DNA of 64,000 bases. Origin: an uncultured Chitinophagaceae bacterium. GTDB lineage: Bacteria; Bacteroidota; Bacteroidia; Chitinophagales; Chitinophagaceae. Both the position numbers and the translations under genes were made by a program. The notes below the pieces were generated by a model. That model was given only the letters and a program-made list of their open reading frames with translations, searched no databases and was not told the origin of the DNA. Where the stretch lies: positions 248,001-312,000 of the forward strand of contig CALGAP010000011.1 in the NCBI GenBank assembly GCA_937958995.1, given 5' to 3'. Every line of letters starts with the position of its first letter. Within the stretch, counting starts at the first letter, position 1. Shown piece after piece: positions 44,579 to 53,574 of this stretch.

Positions 44579-45157
44579 TTATTGATTTACGAACTCCACC
44601 TTCCATAAGTTGCGGAGCTTCAGTATGCTTTCGTGAAGAAGGTTGTAGACCGACTGCCTGCTGATATTCATCAATTCAGCAATCTGCGCATGATCGAGGT
44701 GCTGATAGTATTTCAGGTAAATAACTTCCTGCTGGCGTCTCGACAACTTTTCGAGTGTGCGGCGCAGCGCGGCGGCCTTTTCATCGGACACCTGCTTTTC
44801 GACGATGAATCGTTCAACGGAAAACTCCAGGTGAAAATCATACTCATCACCTTGTAACTGAATGCCGTCGGCGCGGGTCTTGTTCTTGTGCAATGCCTTC
44901 AGCACCTTGTTCTTAACAGCACGTAAGAGATAGTATTTGGGAGAGAGAATGGTAGTTACATTATCGCGGCGTTGCCACAGGCTTATGAACACTTCCTGGA
45001 TGCAATCGCGCACCATGGCATCGTCTGCAGTAAACCGTGCACCATAGTTATACAAATCTGCATAATAGTGATGCATGATTGCAGTGAGGGCTTGCTCATC
45101 GTTTTGTTGCAGTCGTCGCAGCCAGTCCGTCTCCTTTTGTTCAGCAGTCTTTTTCAT
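44579..45157 (-). CDS. ECF RNA polymerase sigma factor
   Basis: 192 residues. Region 2: MHHYYADLYNYGARFTADDA and CIQEVFISLWQRRDN; region 4: KLSRRQQEVIYLKYYQHLDH and AQIAELMNISRQSVYNLLHE. Belongs to the Bacteroidota SusCD-linked ECF group. Heads the minus-strand sigma-fecR-susC-susD locus and is divergent from the VCBS lipoprotein gene, sharing a 180-bp regulatory spacer with it. Confidence 0.94.
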   Translation of the reverse strand: MKKTAEQKETDWLRRLQQNDEQALTAIMHHYYADLYNYGARFTADDAMVRDCIQEVFISLWQRRDNVTTILSPKYYLLRAVKNKVLKALHKNKTRADGIQLQGDEYDFHLEFSVERFIVEKQVSDEKAAALRRTLEKLSRRQQEVIYLKYYQHLDHAQIAELMNISRQSVYNLLHESILKLRNLWKVEFVNQ

Positions 45158-45338
45158 CAGTTGTTGGCAATGCTGTTAGCGATGAATTACACAGGGCGGA
45201 GTTATTAGTGTGACAACAGATCGTTGTCAATATGCTGCAAAATCTGAAAACAATTTCGGTTATTTTTCTTAAAATGCAATCGATTGTTCTTTTTTCGTGT
45301 AAATTTTACATTTATAAAAAACCTCATCCTGGCTTTGT

Positions 45339-48300
45339 ATGCGACATAAAAAATATTTTTTTTACCTGCCTATCGCGTTGCTGATCAATGCTTGCACCAG
45401 TGAAATAGATTCATCACCCGCGCTGTTTACATTACTTCCCGCCTCACAAAGCGGGATTCATTTTAATAACACCATCACAGAAGCAGCAGACGATTCTACC
45501 CTGCTGCTCGAATTCGCCTACATGGGAGGAGGCGTTGGCATCGGTGATTTCAACAATGACGGATTGAAAGATATTTATTTCACTGCCAATCAAACCAGCA
45601 GCAGGTTATATATCAATAAGGATAACAACCAGTTTGAAGATATCACCGACAAGGCCGGCGTTGCAACAGCAGTCTGGGCTACAGGCGTGAGCATTGTGGA
45701 TATTAACGGCGACGGCTATGATGATATTTATGTTTGCACCTTTGGTAAAGATCATGCCCATCGCGCAAAAAATCTTCTTTTCATCAATCAAAAAGACCTC
45801 ACCTTCAAAGAAGAAGCCGAAGCTTATGGGCTTGCCGATACCAGCTACTCCACGCAAGCCGCCTTTTTTGATTACGATAAGGACGGCGACCTCGACATGT
45901 ACCTGTTAAACTACATGCTGAACGGGCCGAATGCCAATACGATTTTTCCTAGGAACCTCACCGGCACTTCACCCGCCAATGATCGCTTGTACAGGAATGA
46001 CGGCAACGGTCATTTTACGGATGTTACTTTAGAAGCAGGCATCAAAGACGATGGTTATGGCCTGGGCGTGGTGATCAGCGATTTCAATAACGACGGCTGG
46101 CCGGATATCTATGTATCAGACGATTTTCTGTCAAACGATTTCATGTGGATCAATAACCGGGACGGCACGTTTACCAACCGCGTGGCCACGGCTTTGCGCC
46201 ACCAAAGCTATTCGGGTATGGGCGTGGATGCCGCCGATTTCAATAATGACGGTCTTACCGATATCGCCACCGTCGACATGATGCCGGAGAATAACGAGCG
46301 CAAGAAAATTTCCTACTCATTCATGAACTATGAGCGCTACCAGATGGAGCGGCAGATGAACTACGAACCCGAGTTTATGCGCAACATGCTTCACCTGAAC
46401 AATGGCCTGCGCCCCGGCGACAAAGACAGCATTCCTTTCTTCAGCGAAATCGGCCAACTGGCAGGCATGTCCGAAACCGACTGGAGCTGGAGCGTGCTGA
46501 TTGCCGACTTTAACAATGATGGCTACAAAGACATGCACATCACCAATGGCATTGGCCGCGACTTCATCAATGCCGACTTTGTTCAGTTTACCAGCACCGT
46601 GGCGGGCATGAACAACGAAGCTGAAAAAAAACGCATCATCAAAAACAAACTCGCTTCACTCGAATACGTGAAGCTGAAAAATTATTTTTTACTCAACAAC
46701 AAAGACCTGAGCTTTAAATATTTCTCCGACAGCGCCGGCATCCGCGAACTAAGCATGAGCAATGGCGCTGCCTGGGCCGACCTCGATAATGATGGCGACC
46801 TGGACCTGGTGGTGAATAATATTAATGAGAAAGCGCACATCTATATCAACAACACGGATAAAAAACATCACTTCCTCCAGATCCAGTTTGACGACGGCGG
46901 CTTAAATCCGCGCGGCTTTGGCGCCAAAGTGTATGTTACTGTTGATGGCATGGTAATGCTACAGGAGCAGAATCCGGTGCGCGGGTATTTGTCGACCATG
47001 GACACGAAGCTCACCTTTGGACTGGGCGACAACGCGGTGGCTGATGTAAAGATTGTATGGCCAGACAACCATTCCATTTCCTATAAAGGCGTGAGCGCCG
47101 ATACCCTGTTGGTTGTAAAGAAATCTGATGCTTCGCCTGATATTACTACCTCCCGTCCTCCTTCCATTTTATTTACCGAAATTTCCTCGGCACTGCCCTA
47201 CCGCCACAAAGAAACCGAGTTCAACGATTTTGGTGTGCAAAGATTATTACCCCAAAAATATTCTCAGCTCGGTCCTTATATCGCCACCGGCGATATTAAC
47301 GGCGATGGCCTCGAAGATTTTTTTATAGGTGGCGGATTTAATGCTTCGGGAAAGATTTTTGTGCAGCAGAAAAACGGAAGCTTTGTCTCCCGGAATCTCA
47401 TCGACTCCACTAAGTTGGAAGAAGATCTCGACTGCTTATTCTTTGATGCCGACAACGACCAGGACCTTGACCTGGTAGTCACCAGCGGTGACGTTCGTTA
47501 TGAAGAAAACTCTCCCGCAAACGCGCCTCGACTGTACATCAACGACGGCAAAGGCAATTTTTCTTTACAACCCAATGCCTTTCCCGCATCGGTAAGAACC
47601 ATTGCAGGCTGCGTGGCCGCGGGCGATTTTGACGGCGATGGCGACAACGATCTGTTTATTGGTGGACGCGTACACAAGCAATTTCCGTTGTCGCCAAAAA
47701 GTTTTATTCTCGAAAATGATAATGGCATTTTCAAAGAAGTCACTGCTTCTGTTTGCCCCGCCTTGCAGGAAGGAGGTATGATTACCTCGGCCATATGGAC
47801 CGACTTCGACAACGATAACCAACTGGATTTAATTGTTGCCGGTGAATGGATGCCTATTCGTTTTTTTAAAAATAATCAGGGCAAACTCACTGAAATACCC
47901 AGTCCTTCCGGTCACGGCATGTGGCGCAGTCTGGCCGCCGCCGACATTGACAATGACGGCGACATCGATATCATCGCGGGTAACCTGGGTCTCAACTGCC
48001 ACTATCGCATTTCTTCTCAATATCCCGTTAAACTTTTCGCCAAAGACATCGACAACAACGGCAGCATTGATCCTGTGATGTTTTACCATATCCTCACCAA
48101 CTCCGGTGAAAGAAAACTCTATCCCGCCATCGGGAAAGACATGCTCACTTCGCAGGTGCCGGCGTTGAAGAAAAAGTTTGTTCTTCATGAGCAGTATATT
48201 CCCACCACGGTTGATGATATTTTCACCGACAAAACCAACCTGCTCGAACTCACCTGCGAGGAAGCCGCCACCTGCTATTTCGAAAACAAAGGAAATGGCC

Positions 48301-48632
48301 AGTTCGTGAAGCATGTCTTACCCATCGAAGCGCAATTCGCCCCGGTGAACTCCATTCTCTGCAACGACTTCGACAATGATGGTCATCTCGACCTGTTGCT
48401 TGCCGGCAACGAATACCAGGTGGAGGTGATGATCGGGAGATATGACGCTTCATATGGCCTATTGCTCCGGGGCAACGGAAAGGGTTCCTTCGCCAGCGTA
48501 CCACCCGCACAAAGCGGCTTCATCACCAACGGCGATGTCAAAAACATGAAGCTGCTGCGCACTAAGAGCGAAACGCTCGTGTTAGTGGCCGTCAATGATG
48601 ACTGGATGCAAGCTTTCAAGTTGTTAAGATAA
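45339..48632 (+). CDS. large VCBS/FG-GAP repeat lipoprotein with UnbV domain
   Basis: 1097 residues. Lipobox LLINAC (Cys about 19). At least ten FG-GAP/VCBS blades with calcium-type motifs such as DFNNDGLKDI, DINGDGYDDI, DYDKDGDLDM, DFNNDGWPDI and, after the middle, DINGDGLEDF and DFDGDGDNDL. A single ASPIC/UnbV domain lies at about 515-590 (FGAKVYVTVDGMVMLQEQNP, LTFGLGD). CRTAC1-like architecture in two propeller halves. Frequently found beside SusCD pairs; likely surface exposed and adhesive or ligand binding. Divergent from the sigma gene. Confidence 0.92.
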   Translation: MRHKKYFFYLPIALLINACTSEIDSSPALFTLLPASQSGIHFNNTITEAADDSTLLLEFAYMGGGVGIGDFNNDGLKDIYFTANQTSSRLYINKDNNQFEDITDKAGVATAVWATGVSIVDINGDGYDDIYVCTFGKDHAHRAKNLLFINQKDLTFKEEAEAYGLADTSYSTQAAFFDYDKDGDLDMYLLNYMLNGPNANTIFPRNLTGTSPANDRLYRNDGNGHFTDVTLEAGIKDDGYGLGVVISDFNNDGWPDIYVSDDFLSNDFMWINNRDGTFTNRVATALRHQSYSGMGVDAADFNNDGLTDIATVDMMPENNERKKISYSFMNYERYQMERQMNYEPEFMRNMLHLNNGLRPGDKDSIPFFSEIGQLAGMSETDWSWSVLIADFNNDGYKDMHITNGIGRDFINADFVQFTSTVAGMNNEAEKKRIIKNKLASLEYVKLKNYFLLNNKDLSFKYFSDSAGIRELSMSNGAAWADLDNDGDLDLVVNNINEKAHIYINNTDKKHHFLQIQFDDGGLNPRGFGAKVYVTVDGMVMLQEQNPVRGYLSTMDTKLTFGLGDNAVADVKIVWPDNHSISYKGVSADTLLVVKKSDASPDITTSRPPSILFTEISSALPYRHKETEFNDFGVQRLLPQKYSQLGPYIATGDINGDGLEDFFIGGGFNASGKIFVQQKNGSFVSRNLIDSTKLEEDLDCLFFDADNDQDLDLVVTSGDVRYEENSPANAPRLYINDGKGNFSLQPNAFPASVRTIAGCVAAGDFDGDGDNDLFIGGRVHKQFPLSPKSFILENDNGIFKEVTASVCPALQEGGMITSAIWTDFDNDNQLDLIVAGEWMPIRFFKNNQGKLTEIPSPSGHGMWRSLAAADIDNDGDIDIIAGNLGLNCHYRISSQYPVKLFAKDIDNNGSIDPVMFYHILTNSGERKLYPAIGKDMLTSQVPALKKKFVLHEQYIPTTVDDIFTDKTNLLELTCEEAATCYFENKGNGQFVKHVLPIEAQFAPVNSILCNDFDNDGHLDLLLAGNEYQVEVMIGRYDASYGLLLRGNGKGSFASVPPAQSGFITNGDVKNMKLLRTKSETLVLVAVNDDWMQAFKLLR

Positions 48633-48670
48633 TCGCCGGGATTTTTTATGACAATAAAAGGGTCGGTCAA

Positions 48671-48706
48671 GTGACAGGTGGCCCACCTATGAGGTGGGCC
48701 ACCTGT
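48671..48706. repeat. strong palindrome shared with 61102-61121
   Basis: 15-bp arms (48674-48688 and 48692-48706; core CAGGTGGCCCACCT) around a 3-base loop. It lies between the convergent VCBS and AraC genes, where it could act as a two-way terminator though no T-run follows. Bases 48671-48690 occur again, inverted and identical over 20 bases, at 61102-61121. Confidence 0.75.
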
Positions 48707-48722
48707 GGCAGAAAGGGCCTGT

Positions 48723-49604
48723 TTAAGCAAAATTCAGTTGCGATGTTCTCATCTGCGTTTTCATTCTTCCGGGAGGAAGGCCAAACCTGTTTTTGAACAC
48801 GCGAATGAAATGCGAGCGGTTTTCGAAACCGGTTTCCATGCAGATCTCTTCTACCGTATAATCGGTGGTTTCGAGTAGCCGAAGCGCATACTGCAAACGT
48901 TTTTCCTGCAACCATTTGCCGGGAGTGGTCTGGTATAGATTTTTAAACTCCTGCTTGAAAGCGCTGAGGCTGCGCGCGCAAAGCTTTGCAAATTGTTCCA
49001 GCGAAAGATTGGTGAAGAAATTCGCTTCCATGATTTCGCGGATCGATGGCTTTGCCGAATTGGCCAGGCTGCTGAAATAAGTTCTGAGCGCCGCGTGATT
49101 ATTGTTGGTAAGAATATTCACGATCAGTTCTTCAAACTTCAGCTTCAGCAGAGAAGGCGGGGGCGGCGTTGATTGATTGAAATACGCCAGCAACGATTGG
49201 GAATAAGCCTGCAACACTTCATCTGCTTCCAGTGGTATCAGCGTGTCTGAACCTTGTTCCTCTCCCTGCTGAATCAGCGGAAGGTTATATTTTTTGATAA
49301 CCGAGCGGATAAACTCATCGGGAACAAAAACCAATAGCTCGCAGAACTCTCCATTTGAGTGATCGGTAACCAAAACGGTTCCTCTTTTTGAGAATGCACA
49401 ATCTCCTGCTTTCAGGCTATATTGTCCACGAGGTGTTTTCAGTACTGTCTCACCGGAAAACACAAACGCAAAAAAATTGTGCTGCCACCAGCTGCTGACG
49501 GGCAACTTGTCGGGTGGACAATTAAATTCAGCAAACAACAGCTCATCCACTTTAAACTGCCTGAATTGTGGATTGCTGCCAACAAACTCCATCATGTTTA
49601 ACAT
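48723..49604 (-). CDS. AraC-family transcriptional regulator
   Basis: 293 residues. N-terminal cupin-like sensor domain (WWQHNFFAFVFSGETVLKTP, LKAGDCAFSKRGTVLV) and a C-terminal AraC DNA-binding domain from about 195, with FAKLCARSLSAFKQEFKNLY and the second helix-turn-helix CMETGFENRSHFIRVFKNRF. The exact start is uncertain: ATGs at 49604, 49595 and 49592 or a TTG at 49610. Target genes are not evident; the nearest are the tRNA and the VCBS protein. Confidence 0.9.
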   Translation of the reverse strand: MLNMMEFVGSNPQFRQFKVDELLFAEFNCPPDKLPVSSWWQHNFFAFVFSGETVLKTPRGQYSLKAGDCAFSKRGTVLVTDHSNGEFCELLVFVPDEFIRSVIKKYNLPLIQQGEEQGSDTLIPLEADEVLQAYSQSLLAYFNQSTPPPPSLLKLKFEELIVNILTNNNHAALRTYFSSLANSAKPSIREIMEANFFTNLSLEQFAKLCARSLSAFKQEFKNLYQTTPGKWLQEKRLQYALRLLETTDYTVEEICMETGFENRSHFIRVFKNRFGLPPGRMKTQMRTSQLNFA

Positions 49605-49683
49605 GGGCAAAAGTTTAATTAATGAAACAATTAACCTTTCGGGCCAGGGAGTTTTATCAGATAAGAACCCGCTCGACTGCGTC

Positions 49684-49711
49684 GGGTGGCGGGTGACGGG
49701 TGCAGGGTGGC
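49684..49711 (+). repeat. four tandem GGGTGNN heptamers
   Basis: Units GGGTGGC, GGGTGAC, GGGTGCA, GGGTGGC. The four GGG runs are spaced by exactly four bases, which fits a G-quadruplex on the plus strand, about 80 bp upstream of the AraC start. The rest of 49605-49883 shows nothing else I recognise. Confidence 0.5.
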
Positions 49712-49883
49712 GGATTCTTAAATATGCTTCAGGCCGGGAGACAGTGCGCTTATTCTCGGTGTGGACTTTGCGTTTTGGGTTATGGATTCAATTTTCTTGC
49801 TTCAGGTTGGGAGTATCACTTCAATTTGCGGGGCAAGGATTAAAGTCTCATCCAGATTCTTTGTTCAATATTCCGCAGGCCGG

Positions 49884-49958
49884 TGGACTGCACTGGGTTC
49901 GAACCAGTGACCCCTGCTCTGTCAAAGCAGCGCTCTGAACCAACTGAGCTAGCAGTCC
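49884..49958 (-). tRNA. tRNA-Val, anticodon GAC
   Basis: 75-nt cloverleaf on the minus strand. Acceptor GGACTGC/GCAGTCC, D arm GCTC/GAGC with AGTTGGTTCA loop, anticodon stem CTGCT/AGCAG with loop TTGACAG (anticodon GAC), variable loop GGGTC, T arm ACTGG/CCAGT with loop TTCGAAC, discriminator A. The 3' CCA is not fully encoded (the next bases are CCG), so it must be added. Confidence 0.93.
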
Positions 49959-50089
49959 GCCGGATTAAGAATGCTTTCGGTGGGGGAATATAGCCCGAAG
50001 ATAAAAAAATCCGACCCAAAAAGTCATAGGAAATTTTGGGCGTCTAAGTTGTCGTCGGGTCATTGTGCACAAACGCGTCTTTATTTCTT

Positions 50090-50097
50090 TACCTTTA
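50090..50097 (+). promoter_or_regulatory. -7 promoter box for the dienelactone hydrolase gene
   Basis: TACCTTTA, one mismatch to TAnnTTTG, 31 bp before the ATG at 50129. Confidence 0.45.
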
Positions 50098-50128
50098 ATA
50101 TATTCCCTCATCATTCAACTCCTTGTAT

Positions 50129-50986
50129 ATGGATCAACGTATTATTAATCTCTTTGATGAGTACACACACGCGCCACTGCCGCGCGATGTATTTCTGCGC
50201 CGGCTGGCACAGCTTACCGGTTCAATGGCAGCGGCCATGGCCATACTGCCCAAACTGGAAGTGAATTATGCCAATGCGGAGACCGTTCCCGACCAGGACG
50301 ACCGCATCATCACTGAGCGCATCACCTACCCCGGCGATAATTGCACTATGAAAGGCTACCTGGCCAGACCCAAACAGGATGGCAAGTTTGGCTCCGTGGT
50401 AGTGATCCATGAAAACCGCGGATTGAACCCGCATATCGAAGATGTGACCCGCCGCGTGGCGCTGGCAGGCTATTTGGCACTTGCGCCCGATGCATTGTCG
50501 CCGCAAGGCGGCACGCCCGCCAACGAAGACGAGGCAAGGGGCATGTTTGGCAAAATAGATCAGAAACAAAACCTCAACAATTTCATAAAGGCTTTCGATT
50601 ACCTGAAAACAAGACCCGAGAGCAATGGTAAAATGGCTTGCATCGGCTTTTGCTGGGGTGGCGGCATGGCCAATGACCTGGCCGTAAACGTGCCCGACCT
50701 GAAAGCCGCCGTTCCTTATTATGGCCGCCAGGCCAATGTGGCCGATGTTCCCAAAATCAAAGCTGTGGTGCAATTGCATTACGGAGGTCTCGACGAGCGC
50801 ATCAACGCAGGCATTCCCGCCTACGAAGAAGCATTGAAAAAAGCAGGCGTGAAATACGAGTTATATATCTACGAAGGCGCACAACACGCCTTTAATAACG
50901 ATACCACCCCCACGAGATATAACGCAGAAGCAGCCAGGCTGGCATGGGAAAGGACGCTGCGTTTGTTTGGGGAGACGATAAAATAA
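50129..50986 (+). CDS. dienelactone hydrolase family protein
   Basis: 285-residue alpha/beta hydrolase. The catalytic cysteine is in CIGFCWGGGMAN, the Asp in LHYGGLDERINAG and the His in EGAQHAFNNDT. The first 45 residues (YTHAPLPRDVFLRRLAQLTG then a hydrophobic stretch ending NYANAE) resemble the N-terminus of YghX-type hydrolases and could be a weak export or membrane-interacting segment. Substrate unknown. I use the ATG at 50129; a TTG two codons upstream is also possible. Confidence 0.9.
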   Translation: MDQRIINLFDEYTHAPLPRDVFLRRLAQLTGSMAAAMAILPKLEVNYANAETVPDQDDRIITERITYPGDNCTMKGYLARPKQDGKFGSVVVIHENRGLNPHIEDVTRRVALAGYLALAPDALSPQGGTPANEDEARGMFGKIDQKQNLNNFIKAFDYLKTRPESNGKMACIGFCWGGGMANDLAVNVPDLKAAVPYYGRQANVADVPKIKAVVQLHYGGLDERINAGIPAYEEALKKAGVKYELYIYEGAQHAFNNDTTPTRYNAEAARLAWERTLRLFGETIK

Positions 50987-50994
50987 AGTTGGGA

Positions 50995-51043
50995 AAGGTT
51001 TGGGGAAAGAATCTCTTCATACCGATTCTTTTCCCGAACCCTT
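50995..51043. terminator. long hairpin between convergent genes
   Basis: Arms 50995-51013 (AAGGTTTGGGGAAAGAATC) and 51024-51043 (GATTCTTTTCCCGAACCCTT) pair over 19 positions with a single bulged C and two G-T wobbles; 10-base loop. It fills the gap between the dienelactone hydrolase stop and the proline dehydrogenase stop, so it likely ends transcription from both sides. Confidence 0.7.
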
Positions 51044-51049
51044 GCCTCA

Positions 51050-52294
51050 CTACAACAGAGCTTTCCCCACTTTCAATTTCTTTCTTCTCTCAATTTCCTT
51101 TCTTATCAGGCTCAATTCGCGGCCCGACTGGCCGCTTACGCTGGAGTTTTCCTGCGCGCGGCGCATGAGGTAGGGAATCACGTCTTTGATGGGACCAAAG
51201 GGCAAATACTTACTGACGGAAAATCCTGCCTTGGCGAGGTTGAATGTGATGTGATCACTCATGCCATAAAGTTGTGAGAAATGAACATGAGGATGATTAT
51301 GTGGCAGCCCTTTTTTGTCAAGCAACTGCGTAGTGTACAAATTGCTGAATTCATTATGCGATGCCACGATCAGCGAGATGCGATCGAGGTGTTCGATGCA
51401 GAATTCAACAGCGGCATTGTAATCGGCATCGGCGGCTGCCTTGTCGGGTTGTATCGGTGATGGGTAACCGAGCTCTTCGGCCCGGGCCCTTTCTTTTTCC
51501 ATATAAGCGCCGCGCACCAGTTTGGCGCCGAGAATGAAATTTTTCTTTTGCGCCTGCTCAAAACTATCTTTCAAAAATTGTAAGCGATCGTGGCGATAGA
51601 GCTGAATGGTGTTAAACACCACCACTTTTTCTTTGTTAAAACGCTCCATCATCTGCATGGTGAGCGCGTCCACGGGATCCTGTATCCAGGTCTCTTCCGC
51701 ATCTACCAGCACACCGATGTTGGAGTCGGCAGCGGCCTGGCAAATGCGCAGCAGTCTTTGTTCTACCCTCTTCCACTCCTGCTTTTCGTTTTCATCCAGC
51801 ACTTCTTCGTGCACGCGGCCTTCATAGCCACTCTTGTCGGTGGCGGCCGCATCCAGTCTTTCCAGCAGACCAAAACGCGCAATGCCGGTCACTTTTATAC
51901 TCATATAGGGAACGCTGGGCTTACCGGCGGCATAGCGGATTACGCGGATAAACTCATCGCAGGCATGATCAAAATTCTCCTCGCCTTCTTTTCCTTCCAC
52001 GCCATAGTCCAGAATCACCTGCACGCCAAATTGCTGCAGCTTATTGGCAACAGCGGTCGTTTCTTCCAGCGTTTCACCACCCACAAACTGCCTGAATATA
52101 GTATTGCGAATAATTCCCTTGATAGGCAGCCCCGACCTGATGGCCCAGGGCGTAATCTTGATACCCAGGTTTACCAATGGCTGAATGCCCATGCTCTTAA
52201 ACAGGAACCGCGCTTTCCTGAGCTCTTTATCAGACTTATATGCAAAAGTATTCTCCGTATTCTCAAATGACACCCGCGGGGGAGGAAGTTCCAT
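51050..52294 (-). CDS. proline dehydrogenase family protein
   Basis: 414 residues; FAD-linked oxidation of proline to pyrroline-5-carboxylate is the family reaction. Barrel motifs: VILDYGVEGKEGEENFD, VDAEETWIQDPVDALTMQMM, GAKLVRGAYMEKERARAEEL and VASHNEFSNLYT, with the C-terminal YLPFGPIKDVIPYLMRRAQE. The ATG at 52294 (MELPPPRVSF) is preferred because the longer frame passes through the inverted repeat at 52330-52448. No P5C dehydrogenase neighbour. Confidence 0.93.
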   Translation of the reverse strand: MELPPPRVSFENTENTFAYKSDKELRKARFLFKSMGIQPLVNLGIKITPWAIRSGLPIKGIIRNTIFRQFVGGETLEETTAVANKLQQFGVQVILDYGVEGKEGEENFDHACDEFIRVIRYAAGKPSVPYMSIKVTGIARFGLLERLDAAATDKSGYEGRVHEEVLDENEKQEWKRVEQRLLRICQAAADSNIGVLVDAEETWIQDPVDALTMQMMERFNKEKVVVFNTIQLYRHDRLQFLKDSFEQAQKKNFILGAKLVRGAYMEKERARAEELGYPSPIQPDKAAADADYNAAVEFCIEHLDRISLIVASHNEFSNLYTTQLLDKKGLPHNHPHVHFSQLYGMSDHITFNLAKAGFSVSKYLPFGPIKDVIPYLMRRAQENSSVSGQSGRELSLIRKEIERRKKLKVGKALL

Positions 52295-52329
52295 AGACTT
52301 ACTAACAAATGTTAGCTGCGAATATAATT

Positions 52330-52448
52330 GAATATTGAAGAAGGAACAAGGAAATTTGAATGCGGAATTTTGAAGGTCTGCAGTAACCTGAATCGCTCCT
52401 CCATGGCAATATTTCTGGTTCAAATTCCTTGTTCCTTCTTCAATATTC
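52330..52448. repeat. intergenic inverted repeat with 24-bp perfect arms
   Basis: Left arm 52330-52360 and right arm 52419-52448 are inverted copies differing by one A; the outer 24 bases (GAATATTGAAGAAGGAACAA and four more) are perfect. The 58-base centre is unrelated. It occupies the spacer between the divergent proline dehydrogenase and epimerase genes. Confidence 0.8.
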
Positions 52449-52465
52449 TCCTAACTTCCGGCCCC

Positions 52466-53560
52466 ATGAAAATCATTAAGACAGATATATACAAATTCAG
52501 CATCCCGATGCATCCGTTTACCATTGCTACAGGTACGATGCATTTTGCGCAGAATACGTTTATAAGGGTTCATACCGATAAGGGAATTACAGGGGTGGGC
52601 GAATGTTCGGCCTTCCCGATGATTGCCGGCGAAACGCAGGCCACCTGTTTTGAAATGGCGAAAGATTATGCTGCAATATGGAAGAACAAAGATGCCGCTG
52701 ATATCGAGGCCAGGTTGCAGGAGTTGCATTATACGGCCTTTAATTATACCATCAAGAGCGCTTTTGATATGGCGCTGTACGACCTGGCGGCCAAAGCGGC
52801 AGGACTGCCTTTGTATAAGTACCTGGGAGGAAAGCAAAAGGAGTTGGAGACGGATCTGACCATCGGCATTGACACGCCCGCGGCAATGGCGGAGACGGCC
52901 AGGGATTTCGTGAAAAGAGGAGTTCGCATCATTAAAATCAAGTTGGGAAAAAATGCCAAAGAAGACGTGGAGCGGGTGCGATTGATCCGAGAGGCAGCGG
53001 GCCCCGATATTTTGTTGCGCATCGACGCCAACCAGGGATGGAGCTATGAAGATGCAGTGTATGCCCTGCAGGCAATGGGACAATACAATATTCAGTTTTG
53101 CGAGCAACCCATGCGCTATTGGGATGACGACAAACTGCCCGCGTTAGTAAAAGCATCGCCGGTAAAAATTATGGCCGACGAAAGTGTATTTGACCATTAC
53201 GATGCGGAGAGATTAATCAAGGAAAAGGCCTGCGATTACGTGAATATCAAATTTGCCAAATCGGGCGGCATACATGAAGCCGTCAAAATTCATGATGTGT
53301 GTGCCCGGAATAATATTCCCTGTATGATGGGCGGCATGCTGGAGAGTCGCGTGGCGCTTTCGGCTTTTGCGCATTTTGCGCTGGCGCACGACAATGTAAA
53401 GTTTTATGATATGGACACCTGCCTGCTGGGTCACAAAACCGACCCCGTAAAAGGAGGCGTGCAGTATAAAGGTTTCTTTTTGCAGGTGCCGGAAACGCCC
53501 GGTATTGGCGCCGATGTGGATGATGTATTTTTGCAGCAGCTCGAAAAAGTCACGATCTGA
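52466..53560 (+). CDS. dipeptide epimerase (enolase superfamily)
   Basis: 364 residues of the muconate lactonizing subgroup, like L-Ala-D/L-Glu epimerase. Catalytic lysines are in IIKIKLGKN (KxK, about 160) and NIKFAKSGGIHEAVK (about 260); metal ligands in RIDANQGWSYEDA, FCEQPM and MADESVFD. Such enzymes recycle murein dipeptides or other dipeptides. The ATG at 52466 begins the capping domain (MKIIKTDIYKFSIPM); upstream codons lie in the inverted repeat. The thioesterase gene follows by 14 bp. Confidence 0.93.
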   Translation: MKIIKTDIYKFSIPMHPFTIATGTMHFAQNTFIRVHTDKGITGVGECSAFPMIAGETQATCFEMAKDYAAIWKNKDAADIEARLQELHYTAFNYTIKSAFDMALYDLAAKAAGLPLYKYLGGKQKELETDLTIGIDTPAAMAETARDFVKRGVRIIKIKLGKNAKEDVERVRLIREAAGPDILLRIDANQGWSYEDAVYALQAMGQYNIQFCEQPMRYWDDDKLPALVKASPVKIMADESVFDHYDAERLIKEKACDYVNIKFAKSGGIHEAVKIHDVCARNNIPCMMGGMLESRVALSAFAHFALAHDNVKFYDMDTCLLGHKTDPVKGGVQYKGFFLQVPETPGIGADVDDVFLQQLEKVTI

Positions 53561-53574
53561 TAAAACCAAGGATT

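Noticed and set aside
49871..49980. Second tRNA or tRNA-linked integration site near tRNA-Val
   Set aside because: No repeated tRNA 3' end, integrase or foreign-looking cargo is found near it, so no attachment site is claimed.
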